From assembly GCA_019009955.1 (NCBI GenBank), contig CM032229.1, forward strand, positions 192,140,001 to 192,204,000: 64,000 bases of DNA, in the 5' to 3' direction. Under the pieces are notes generated by a model. The model made no database searches and was not told the origin of the DNA. It saw only the letters and a program-made list of their open reading frames with translations. How positions within the stretch are numbered: the first letter of the stretch is position 1; each line of letters opens with the position of its first letter. Below are positions 1-10,396 of this stretch, one piece after another. The position numbers and the translations under genes were made by a program. The stretch is from Riptortus pedestris. Its lineage: Eukaryota > Arthropoda > Insecta > Hemiptera > Alydidae.

Positions 1-330
1 TAATATCCGACATCAGACCAGTGGGAAGGGAAGGGCGGTTTAGAGGGGGGAAGTTTGAAAATTTGAAATATCTCCATTATTATAAATCAGTTTGAAAAAT
101 TGTATAGAATCAATCTTATTGCAAATGTAATAACTAATAAATGTTGTTATATAAATATTTTCTCTGTAGTGGATATTGACGAAGATAATTGGGTTTGGTA
201 GTTTTCAGCCATCAGTAAACCCCCACTCCTACTCACATCATATTGACAATTAGCTGCAATTATCATGAACCACATTATTCTAAGCTTGAATTACAAATAC
301 TAATTTCATGAGATGGATTGCAAATATTAT
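1..330 (-). repeat. Family A interspersed repeat, internal fragment
   Basis: Read on the minus strand, this is the internal body of family A: the segment with the C-rich run, the 'tcggttaatattcaag'-like phrase and the 'gcaataagattggttct'-like phrase all recur in the other copies. Neither terminus is present, and the window edge cuts the copy. Confidence 0.6.
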
Positions 331-580
331 AGAACCAATCTTGTTAAAGTTGTTTGTCAACAATTGTTGGTCTATGCATTTTTTGTAACTAAAATATTAA
401 GCTAGTTATTTGTACCTTCTTGGGTAATTGTCCTTTCTACTATGCCACAAATAGGTTGTCACAGTAATTGTACAATGGATTCCATCCTCATTTGATTCTT
501 TTTTTTCCCTTTAGCAATGATTTTTTAAACTTCTATTTAATTATTTTTTTTTAACTTTAGTAATATAAATTTTTGCCTAG

Positions 581-640
581 GTCTAATGATGCGGGAAGAG
601 CCTGCGTTTAGGGACTATGAAGACGATGAAGCAAGAAGAG
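581..640 (+). CDS. Spondin-like secreted protein, penultimate coding exon
   Basis: This is a 60-nt internal exon bounded by a TAG acceptor after a pyrimidine-rich tract and by a GTTGGT donor. With a two-base carry-in it reads LMMREEPAFRDYEDDEARR, an acidic linker, and its one-base overhang joins in phase to the exon at 1111 (G+AA gives Glu). The earlier exons lie left of the window. The exon was found because its frame continues exactly into the thrombospondin exon; the intron holds a (GA)n microsatellite. The acidic sequence alone would not identify it. Confidence 0.6.
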
Positions 641-886
641 GTTGGTTTCCTTAAGTACTTTCGGTCTAAGATCTCTGCTCATTTATGTATGTGTGCATGG
701 TGAGTGTGTTGGTTCCACAACACCCTTCTATTCCCACCAAGCCGAAAGCCTTTCAACCTAACAATCATAATAAGCCCATAGGATAAAACTCTTTCTTGGT
801 GAGCATTAGCTGTGGATGTCCGTGCCACTTCCTTTCCTTCCTCCATGATTTTTTTTTTTTTTTGGGAGGACGGAAAGAGAGGGGGG

Positions 887-1015
<129 letters not shown>

Positions 1016-1110
1016 AGTGGGGTGGTGATGTGTGTGTGTGTGTTAAAAAATGAACTGTTTTTCCGTGTCTAAATAGATATGAGCCTGATATAGATTGGTC
1101 TGTTCATCAG

Positions 1111-1280
1111 AATGTGTCTACTTGGATTGGACAGCTTGGAGCAGCTGCAAGCCAGCGTGTGGGCTGAACTCTATCCAGGAGAGGACGAGGGAGGTAGATA
1201 GGAGACGGAGCCCTCCCAACCTCATATGCACTGGGCAGATGGAGACGAGGGTCTGCAACATACTACCCTGCCACTACTAG
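1111..1280 (+). CDS. Spondin-like protein, terminal exon with TSP1 repeat
   Basis: This last coding exon has its acceptor TTCATCAG at 1110 and a TAG stop at 1278-1280. It encodes a single thrombospondin type 1 repeat: the WTAWSSC tryptophan-cysteine start, CG, the basic strand ERTREVDRRR, then C...METRVCN and a terminal CxxxxPCHY. Six cysteines fit the usual three disulfides of TSP1 modules, which act in secreted or extracellular matrix proteins. Ending in a TSP1 module after an acidic linker resembles spondin/mindin-type proteins. This is a family-level inference, and another TSP1 protein is possible. AATAAA signals follow 20 and 41 bases after the stop. Confidence 0.72.
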
Positions 1281-1299
1281 TCCCCCACACCCCATCTAT

Positions 1300-1326
1300 A
1301 ATAAATTATACAACTCTTCCAATAAA
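1300..1326 (+). terminator. Poly(A) signals of the spondin-like gene
   Basis: There are two AATAAA hexamers, at 1300-1305 and 1321-1326, just downstream of the TAG stop. They give the gene a very short 3' UTR if used. Confidence 0.5.
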
Positions 1327-1954
1327 TTTAAAACCTAAACACAACCATTAAGCCAACAAAACAAATTATACTACCTGCAGTGATATAAAAATGTGTGAAA
1401 CAAAACAAAATGTAACCATTTTATATAGACTTAAGTAAGCCACGGTTAATAGATGTGGTAAAGAGAATGGGAACAATTTTTATAAGCTAGGTAAAACAAT
1501 GAGGCAGGCTAAATATCACCTAAAATACTTATGAAATATTCCTACTTCATTTGTAAGATTAAGAAATACTCTGATCGATTAATATCTATCAAATTCTTCA
1601 TAATTGCTGGAAAAAGTTAAATTAGGTTGTGTATAAAAGGAATAGGAACTCAACTGAATATTCAGGGCTAAACATCTTGAAACGGCTGTGGAAATAAACT
1701 GAGAGCTAAAGTGTTTAGAACAAAAAAGTTTAGAATTGCCCCTTCTAAAATTGCAGTGTTTATCTTTATGAAGTGCTTTCATTGAAATTATTATTTCAGG
1801 CACTTAGGACGGATACGAAAAATCTACATAAGAATATTCTTGCCACTAGTTTAAATTATGGTTCAAAGATATTCATTTCACCTGCTGTTGAAAGATTTGG
1901 AACGCCATTGTTTGAGCTAGTCCTTGTTCAATAAAGTTAGTTATTTTGAATCAT
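1327..1954. other. Intergenic AT-rich DNA
   Basis: I see no gene, recognised repeat or RNA here; only short chance open frames. Confidence 0.5.
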
Positions 1955-1967
1955 AGATGCCAGATTG

Positions 1968-2193
1968 GGGCTCAGGTTAGCCATGTGAGTTAAAGCGTTG
2001 ACCTTTATCTCACATGGTAAACCTAGAGTGGCGAGTTCGATTCTTGCCTGGGCAAAGGAAATTATTTAGTGACGAAAATTCATTAAATAACATCCTAAAA
2101 TCCCACCCTGGCTAGAAAAGGGTGGTAACCTGTAGATAACCCGTCCCAATTAGCCTGAGTTGCAAAAAGTGGACGTTAATAAATAATAAAAAA
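1968..2193 (+). mobile_element. tRNA-derived SINE, with target duplication
   Basis: The 5' half is tRNA-like: an A-box-like region with 'ggttagcc', then a B box 'gttcgattc' that fits GWTCRANNC. The tRNA-unrelated 3' half carries 'accctggctagaaaaggg', and the tail is rich in (AATA)n. The copy is flanked by a perfect 13-bp target duplication, AGATGCCAGATTG (1955-1967 and 2194-2206), which is direct evidence of LINE-driven retroposition. Ten copies of the same family occur in the window. The head resembles a class II (Leu/Ser-like) tRNA, an inference from the 'gcgttggtc' stretch in the better copies. Confidence 0.88.
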
Positions 2194-2206
2194 AGATGCC
2201 AGATTG

Positions 2207-3319
2207 ATTAAGTACATCATAATCAAAATCTAGTTTGTCTATAATTTTTATATTATTATACTGATTGTAATTCATGAGATGTTTAATGTCGCCAACAAAT
2301 GAAGCCTTGGACCAGTAATTTTTTTCTTCAAATGATAGGGGACTTTTTTTTTTTAAATGGTAACTTCTTATTTTTGCCTTTTAACACAATTCTTTATTTT
2401 CCTGGACATGTTTCTAGCTTTCTGAGGAGAACCACAGATGTCATTTTTTCAGATCAACATTCCGAAATATTGGCAGTTCATTTAAATTTTAGTTTACGTA
2501 AGTGGTTTCAACAAACATTTCCTATGTCTATTAATGTTGTAACATAAAAATGACACAACCGGTATGCTGGAGCTTGTTTAAATTTTAAGAAATTAGTTTT
2601 AGAGAGGACATGATAGTACAAGGCTTGAAAGATTACCCCTCTCTCTTGGTAGGATTTGGAATATTGAATCAATTATTTAAGGTACATTTCTAAAAAAGGT
2701 TCGTTTAATCCAGACTATGGTGCAATGGTGCCTGCCTTATTGTTCTTATGTTATATTTCTTTTATCATTGTTTCAAGGAATGGTTAAATTTATTGTGTTT
2801 TTTTTTTTAATTAAAAGAGTTATTTATATGTTTTTGTTTGGATTTTCTATGAAAGATTACGTCTTTACAATTTGTCTCTTCAATCAGCAATGATGTAAGA
2901 TTGGTGAACAGTTTTTGTGAAGTCTACGGAAAAGTTTCTATTTGAAGATACAGCTGTTTACTAGTTCGTCTCGCTCAGTTTACTCTTGTCAACCAAATAG
3001 CAATTGGTTTTATTCACAGAGTAAAAAAATGGAAGGAAAGTAATATATAACTTCATATCTTATGAAGAAATGTAATGAAAATAGCTGCACAATTTTTAAT
3101 AATGCTATTGCATGGGATCTCAGAGAGGACTCACATTGCAATTGAATAGGTTTACAAACAAAAAGAAAAGTCTCTGATGTAGGGGCTGTATAAATAGCAG
3201 TTTTTCCTTAAGGCACATCAGTTAGCTTCTACTAATAACACAAATTTAAAAAAAAATTCTTCAAATGTCCGTCGATCCTACCTAGTAGATGAAAAAAATG
3301 AGCTCCATTCAAAATTATA
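2207..3319. other. Intergenic AT-rich DNA
   Basis: No coding region or RNA gene is supported. Poly(T) runs produce short hydrophobic open frames that I do not believe. A family A B-end-like phrase appears near 3255-3310. Confidence 0.45.
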
Positions 3320-3824
3320 TACACAGGGTGTAACAGGCTTTACTGCGCAAACTTCGAGAAATGATTCTAGGCTCAATTTCCAACAAAAAAGTTCATATAT
3401 GGTCCGGTCTGATTCTCATTTGTTTTGGAGATATTATAGTTTTGCTTAATTTTCCAAATTGGAGCTATTTCCCCCTCCCCCAAATAGCAAGCCATAACTC
3501 AAGTAATGATTTAAATATCTAAAATCTGAGTTTACCTTTCAAACGAGAAATAAATTTCCCTTAAAATGAAGCCCCCAGCATAACTACATGGAAGAACTAA
3601 GGGACCTTAATGAGAATAAGTAATATCATTTTCTGTCTGTAAACTTTCTTCTTTTATTGCTCCAATATCTGAAGAAAAGATTAACTCACTCAAACTTAAG
3701 AAAAACTTCTGAATTTAATAAGCTCCAAATTTATCCTTTTCATTTTCAAATTCCAAAAATGTTCTTCATCGCAAAGATATTATAAATTGCAAAAACAGAT
3801 TTGTTTTAAGCACTACTGAAACTT

Positions 3825-4062
3825 AACTTTTTAATAAAATATTTCGTTTTCCACCAATTTGATCTCTAATATCTCTGATAATATAGTTATAAAAATGAAA
3901 CTACTTTTTTTTTCAAAATAAATAAATTTTTAAAAAATCTATTCTAAATAAATAAATCGTAAAAATGGATTTTATTTAACTTTTTAATAAAATGTTTTAT
4001 TTCTTCAACCAATTTGACCTCTGATATTTGTGATAATACAGTTATAAATGAGAAACAATCTT
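3825..4062 (+). repeat. Imperfect tandem duplication, about 147-bp offset
   Basis: The stretch 3828-3902 ('ctttttaataaaatatttcg...gataatatagttataa') recurs at 3977-4055 with scattered substitutions. The upstream part (3325-3820) begins with 'cacagggtgtaacagg', which looks like one end of another dispersed element, but I cannot find its partner. Confidence 0.5.
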
Positions 4063-4186
4063 GTTTATTAAAATTCAAAACGAGTAAGACTTGTACATAA
4101 TTTGCACTATTATTTCCGAAAATGCCTTTGACAAATATAAAATACAGCGACATGTTATGCTACGGATAACATATATGGCATTTTAA

Positions 4187-4347
4187 ATGGACAGACCGAC
4201 TTTTCTGCAAGTGTTAATTCTGAATGAAGTAAAAACACTACTAGTTTTGAATTTGAGTCAAGGGTCTAAAAGGATAATGCCTCTTTGTTTAATGTCTTTC
4301 TTAATACCTACTAGAGGGGTAACAGACAAATATATACATACACATAA

Positions 4348-4408
<61 letters not shown>

Positions 4409-4480
4409 TTTGAATGGACCTCATTTTCGTAGGTAGGATCAATAGACATTTTAAGAAAAAAATCGGAAATGAGTCATGAG
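4187..4480 (+). repeat. Family A 3' part with (CA)n in place of (TA)n
   Basis: The phrase 'taacagacaaatata' leads into a microsatellite, here (CA)n at 4361-4407, followed by 'ttttgaatggacctcatttt' and a diverged B-end. The terminal palindrome is lost. Confidence 0.65.
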
Positions 4481-4756
4481 TACTGCTACGACAGAAAAAG
4501 AAAAATTTAACTACTAATAGAAGAATACAGAAATGCAACATACAGAACAACAACTATCAGTTTTACAGACATTAAGTTTGTTTTTATTCAATAAATAATT
4601 GATTATTTTTTTATTGATTTGGCATGAAGTAAAAACATAATGAAAGTGACTTTCAACATTCGGCAGCAAGCTAAAGAACATTTATTTTCATATACTCAAA
4701 AAAGGTAAGTAAACCATTCATATTCAATTTCGGCTAATTCAAGAAGAGAATACTTC

Positions 4757-5084
4757 CGTCACACAGGGGCTGCGTAAACTAAGCAGATTTCCCTCATTCT
4801 GGTATAACATGCTCTTGATCCCATATCCCAACATATTCCGTATTTCTATCTAAAAAACAGACGAGCAGCAGCATCAATAGTTTAACAAGACTGGTTATAT
4901 AACAACCTTAATTGATGACATCATCGCGCTACAAATTTGCATGTATCTTGCATGTTAAAGGTCTCTTGAAAACAATATTTGTCATTTAAGCTTAGAGTAA
5001 AATGGTTCATGATATAACTGCTTATTTTTAATATGAGATGAGTAGGAGGAGTAGGGGTTTACTGAAGGCTGAAAACTAAAAAAA
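4757..5084 (+). repeat. Family A fragment, 5' end and body
   Basis: It starts with the A-end phrase 'ccgtcacacaggggctgcgt' followed by 'aagcagatttccc'. It runs into the 'aggtctcttgaaaacaatatttg' body and stops where the next copy begins at 5085, so the two are head to tail. Confidence 0.65.
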
Positions 5085-5517
5085 AGTCCATCACGCAGGG
5101 GCTGCGTAAACTAAGCAGATTTCCCACGTGAAGTTATACAATAGAGAAATCAACATATGAGAGCCGAACAGGTACGGAATGGGCCAAACTAGCTTTTGGC
5201 GGGAAACTCAATCGTCCCGTTATACACCCACATTTCATAAAAATGCAAATATCTTGGTTAATATTCAAGATAAAGAATAAATATATAGAACAATATTTAT
5301 AGTAAATTTAATTTGCAATAAGATTGGTTCTAGACAATTTTTTGATCCGAGTATGGTAACAGAGATATTTCAAATTTTCGAAAAACGAAAAACTCCCCCC
5401 CTCCCAACTGTCCGATTTTAGTAATTAACGAACTTGATCTGTCTTTTTGCATTAAACGTTTAAATATCGAGTTTGGTAACGATCAAACAAAAATTGCGAC
5501 CGCTAGAGCGTTAACAG

Positions 5518-5520
<3 letters not shown>

Positions 5521-5574
<54 letters not shown>
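5521..5574. repeat. (TA)n microsatellite inside family A
   Basis: A pure TA tract between 'taacagacaaata' and a family B insertion. The same position in other copies is also TA-rich. Confidence 0.95.
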
Positions 5575-5575
<1 letters not shown>

Positions 5576-5577
<2 letters not shown>

Positions 5578-6396
5578 GGTAGTTCATATTGAAAAGAAGT
5601 GTTGAGAAAATTTCTCTAAATAACAAATAAAACAACTTTTGTTATATGCATATTTGCCGAAACCCCAATAGGAAATCGCTATTGAAATTTCAGGCCTCCC
5701 TTACAACTCCCACTCCTGCCCGACCCTAGAAAAAGTATGGCTTATTATAAGGAAGGCGTTAGTGCTAATTCAAATACCGAGTTTGGTTTAGTTCGGTTGA
5801 GTCTTTTGTGCCAAATAAAATTGTGGACTCCCGCTATAGGTTTTGGCGTATAACTCATTTATACTTCCGTACACGGCTAAAGTGCATGTAACAAAAATTA
5901 CTCTAAATAACAAAACAAATAACTTTTGTTATGTTCATATATGCCGAAAAACCAATAAGAAACGAAATATCGCTATTTTTAATTTCTGGCTTCCCTTATA
6001 ACCCCCACTCCTGCCCGTCCCTAGAAATGTTGGCATGGCTTGTTATATTGAAAGCGTTAGTGCTAATACACATACCGAGTTTTATTTAGTTTGGTTGATT
6101 CTTTTGTGCCATATAAAATAGTTCACTTCCTCTATAGGTTTTAGCGTATATCTCGTTTATAACTCGGTATACGACGAAAGTGTATATAACAAAAGTTACT
6201 CTAAATAACAAAATAAACAACTTTTGTTATGTGCATATTTGCCGAAAAACCAATAGGAATCGAAATATCGCTATTTTTAATTTCTGGCTTCCCTTATAAC
6301 CCCCACTCCTGTTCGTCTCAGATAAACAAACAAACAAATAAACAAACAAACAAACAAACAGACACCAAAGAAACAAAATGCAGTTATGGTGTATAT
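5576..6396 (+). mobile_element. Family B element, three tandem units
   Basis: Units of about 290-298 bp begin near 5614, 5901 and 6199 with 'ctctaaataaca', each followed by a 'gccgaaa..ccaatagga' phrase and 'cccccactcctg'. The copy ends in an (ACAA)n-like tail and 'ccaaagaaacaaaatgcagt' before the host (TA)n resumes. It is 5'-truncated compared with the copy at 29.85 kb. No protein is recognisable. Confidence 0.7.
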
Positions 6397-7052
6397 ATAT
6401 ATATATATAATTTTGAACGGACCTCATTTTCGTCATCTCCTGGGTACGATTGATGGACATTTGAAGAAATTTTTCCAAAATCGTGTCATGAATACAACCT
6501 CAATAGCTGATTTCCCTTAAGGGAAATCTGCTAAGATCCCAATATATCAGTTAATATTCATGTTGGAGAAAATATGTACATAACAACATGTTTAGAAAAT
6601 TAAATTTTCAATAACATTGGCTCAATACACTTGTTCAATAATAATGAAGATATTTGGAGTTCGAAATTCCTTCACTCCAGACCCCTCCCCCCTCCTGGCC
6701 ACAGTCCAATTTCAGCCATTTTTTTTTTGTATTAATTTTTTTGTAACTCAAGTATTCAGCGAGCTATTAGTACTTTCTTGTTTTCATTCGGAATATGTGG
6801 GAATATCATAGCAGCACGTGGGAAATCTCGTGCTTAGTTTACACAGGCACAGGCCTGTGTGGCAATTGTTTTTTGGAGTAAGGAAGCCTTTTCTTCACCA
6901 AAGCCAAGATTTATACAAATCATATGACAATTAAAAAAAAAATATTATGTCTAATGGACTAAAAATAAAGATACATGAAGAAAATCAGGAGGAATGGGAA
7001 AGTCTTTGACAAAATACGGAGCCATAATGAATATATTAACTTTATTATCCAA

Positions 7053-7261
7053 TGAAATCAGTCACTTTTTGCTACTATGGTTAATTGGGATGGGTTATCT
7101 ACAGGTTACCAACTTTTTCAAGCCAGGGTGAGACTAAGAATTCTATTTAACGAGTTTGTCACTAAATAAATTCCTTAGCCCAGATGGGAAAGGAACTTGC
7201 CACTCAAAGTTTGTCATGTGAGATTAAGGCCAACAGTTTAACTGATATGGCTAACAGCCCC
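7053..7261 (-). mobile_element. tRNA-derived SINE
   Basis: A reverse-orientation copy: 'gggttatctacaggttacca' and 'agccagggtgaga' match the 3' half, and the tRNA-like head ends near 7261. It is diverged and no target duplication is seen. Confidence 0.78.
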
Positions 7262-7717
7262 AAAATATATTATATGTAATAAGCCAATTTGTAATAATGT
7301 TGTTTCCTGAAGCCTCCATCAATACTGAGTAGTCAACCATTTCTCCAGAATAATGTTTAACTAACTTTTTCATTATTCATTAAAAAAAGAAAGTAAGGAA
7401 ATGATACTTCGGCTAAGAATGACATTTTAATATGTAAGGAATATTACAGGTGAATGTTAAATACTATAATCTAATTTACAAAACATTTTTTGGTAGGTAT
7501 TACAGAAAGTATAAATATGGAGTGAACAACAGCCTTTTTCTCAGATTTCCTTTCAGAAAACAGCTATGGTGGTATTTTTTAATTTTTTTTTTTGGGCATG
7601 GCATTACTATTCACTATATTTTTACATTCCCTCATCTCAGGGGTCTTGGAGTTTGTACCCAAATATCTGATAACTAAAGTGAACTTATTAGACTTTTAGC
7701 ATTGAAGAATAAAAAAA

Positions 7718-8135
7718 AAGTCTGTCAAACAGGGACTCTGTTAACTATGCAGATTTCCCACTTGCGTCGCGTATTTGCATCTCATAACATAAAAGTTCAA
7801 TGAGAACAATATTTGTTATTTAGGCTTAAAATAAAGTGCTTCATAATATAACAGCTTATTGTTGATATGACATGAGTAGGAGTGGGGTTTTTGCTCAAGA
7901 CCAAAAACTAAAAAACCCGAACATCTTGGTTAATATTAAAGATAATGAAAACATGTACATAACAACATTTCAAATTTCAGGGGAGAAAATCCTCCCCTCT
8001 AAACACCACCCCAATTGTTTAATTTCAGCCGTTAATGAACTTGATCTTTATTTTTAAATAAAACGTTTAAATATGGAGTTTGGTAACGGTCAAGCAAAAA
8101 TTGTGACTGCTTGAGCATTAACAGACATATATGTA
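7718..8135 (+). repeat. Family A, 5' end and body
   Basis: The diverged A-end is 'agtctgtcaaacagggactc'. The body follows as far as 'attaacagacatatatgtata', where a family B copy takes over at 8137. Confidence 0.7.
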
Positions 8136-8136
8136 T

Positions 8137-8790
8137 ACTAGCTCAGATACCCGGCTTCGCTCGGGAATTCATTTGAGGCTGAATGGTGATGGTATATTTT
8201 TGGCAAGGCTTTACTTTGCACAATATTTTGACATTTACCCGTTCCAGTGTTTAGGGTTAATGCCCGTTGTTGGCATTTGTTAATAATAAAATTATTTTTT
8301 TATGTAAGACTTCACTGTCCTGCATATTGTCATATTTCCCGTCTTTTGTGCATTATGCATAGGTTTGAATTATTAAGGAGAAAATATTGACATACATTTG
8401 AATTAATTTTTTCAGGTGAGGTACTGAAAAGAAGTGTTGAGCAAATTTCTCTAAATAACAAAATAAACAACTTTTATTAGGTGCATATTTGCCGAAACCC
8501 CAATAGGAAATCATTATTATTAATTTCAGGCCTTCCTTATAACCCCCACTCCTGCCCGTCCCTAGAAATGTTAGTATGGCTTATTATAAGGAAATCGTTA
8601 GTATTAATTCACATAGTGAGTTTGGTTTAGTTCGGTTGAGTCTTTTGTGCCAAATAAAATTGTGGACTCCCGCTTTAGTTTATAGCGTACAACTCATTTA
8701 TGCTTCTTTATACAGCAAAAGTGCATATAACAAAAGTTACTCTAAATAACAAAATAAACAACTATTGTTATGTGTATATTTGATGAAATG
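8137..8790 (+). mobile_element. Family B element, 5' end preserved
   Basis: It begins 'ctagctcagatacccggctt', the head seen again at 29.85 kb, and joins directly onto the TA-rich tract of a family A copy. It then has about one and a half of the 295-bp units and is 3'-truncated near 8790. Confidence 0.65.

Positions 8791-9483
<693 letters not shown>

Positions 9484-9513
<30 letters not shown>
9484..9513 (+). repeat. Poly(A)30 tract
   Basis: An uninterrupted run of A downstream of AATAAA at 9472. The spacing fits a reverse-transcribed poly(A) tail. Confidence 0.85.
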
Positions 9514-9516
<3 letters not shown>

Positions 9517-9898
9517 GACAAGCAAATGAAAAATAAATACTCCTGACTTTCTATACAGTAAAATTGTTAAAATGAAAAGGCAGAGCCGAATTTTTTTAAT
9601 TACTTGACATAGAACACACATGTGACAAAAGATTATTAATTTATATTTACTGAAACATGATCAAGAATATCTAAGTACAGTATTATATTCCTTTTTGGTG
9701 GAGTAAAAGCAGAAGAATGTAGGTGAGAACAGGTAATGCACTGTGAGCATCCATGTTTAATATGTCCTCTATTTTCAACAAACAACAGTAATTCTAATTG
9801 ATTATACATAATCTATGTAGATATACATTTAATAAAAATGTAATTATGAGATTTGTTAAATATCTCGAAATTTACATCATCAAGATAGTGAATAGACA

Positions 9899-9902
<4 letters not shown>

Positions 9903-9949
<47 letters not shown>
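9903..9949. repeat. (AT)n microsatellite
   Basis: A pure AT tract preceded by 'gacaaat', the usual left flank of family A (TA)n tracts. Confidence 0.9.
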
Positions 9950-9951
<2 letters not shown>

Positions 9952-10396
9952 ATTCCAGTGGAACTAGTTTGTGGCACACATTTCCTACAACTGGCAAAGT
10001 TTGGAAGAGATTGTTGATAATTTTGTCGAGAGAGCAACATCAATAGCTATATTTTCTATAGATGAAATATCAGCTTTTACAAAAATAATTTTGCCTTTCG
10101 TTTAAATACCTCCTCACTGGTTGCTATTTCACTCCATGTTTATTCTTTCGCCATTGTCAACAATGTAAATGTCTTCCATTTTACTCCAAAATATCTCATA
10201 TATTTAATATTATGTACACTTTTTTATAAACTTATCTCTACTTAATACAATAATTACAAAGAGAAAGTCTTTTATTAAACCCGAAAACACTCCCTCACTT
10301 TTTCATAACAATATAGACTAATGTGATGGTTGGCAAAGACATACAGTGTCTTAGAGTATCTTACATACCACATTGATAAGACAATGACTGCGGGTA

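Larger units (their letters stand above)
5085..6534 (+). mobile_element. Family A element, split by a family B insertion
   Basis: The A-end at 5085 ('agtccatcacgcaggggctg') and 'aagcagatttcccacgtg' begin the copy. The body leads to a (TA)n tract (5521-5574), and the 3' part resumes at about 6397 with 'ttttgaacggacctcatttt'. The copy ends with the 20-bp palindrome GATTTCCCTTAAGGGAAATC (6509-6528) and CTAA (6531-6534). The 820 bp between belong to family B, which has entered the (TA)n tract. No coding capacity is seen. Confidence 0.75.

Noticed and set aside
1968..2040. Functional tRNA gene
   Set aside because: The tRNA-like heads are always followed by the same SINE 3' domain and cannot form a proper cloverleaf with intact acceptor stems.
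2299..2547. 82-residue hydrophobic frame as a small gene
   Set aside because: It is driven by T runs, with no recognisable motif, no splice context and no promoter signal.
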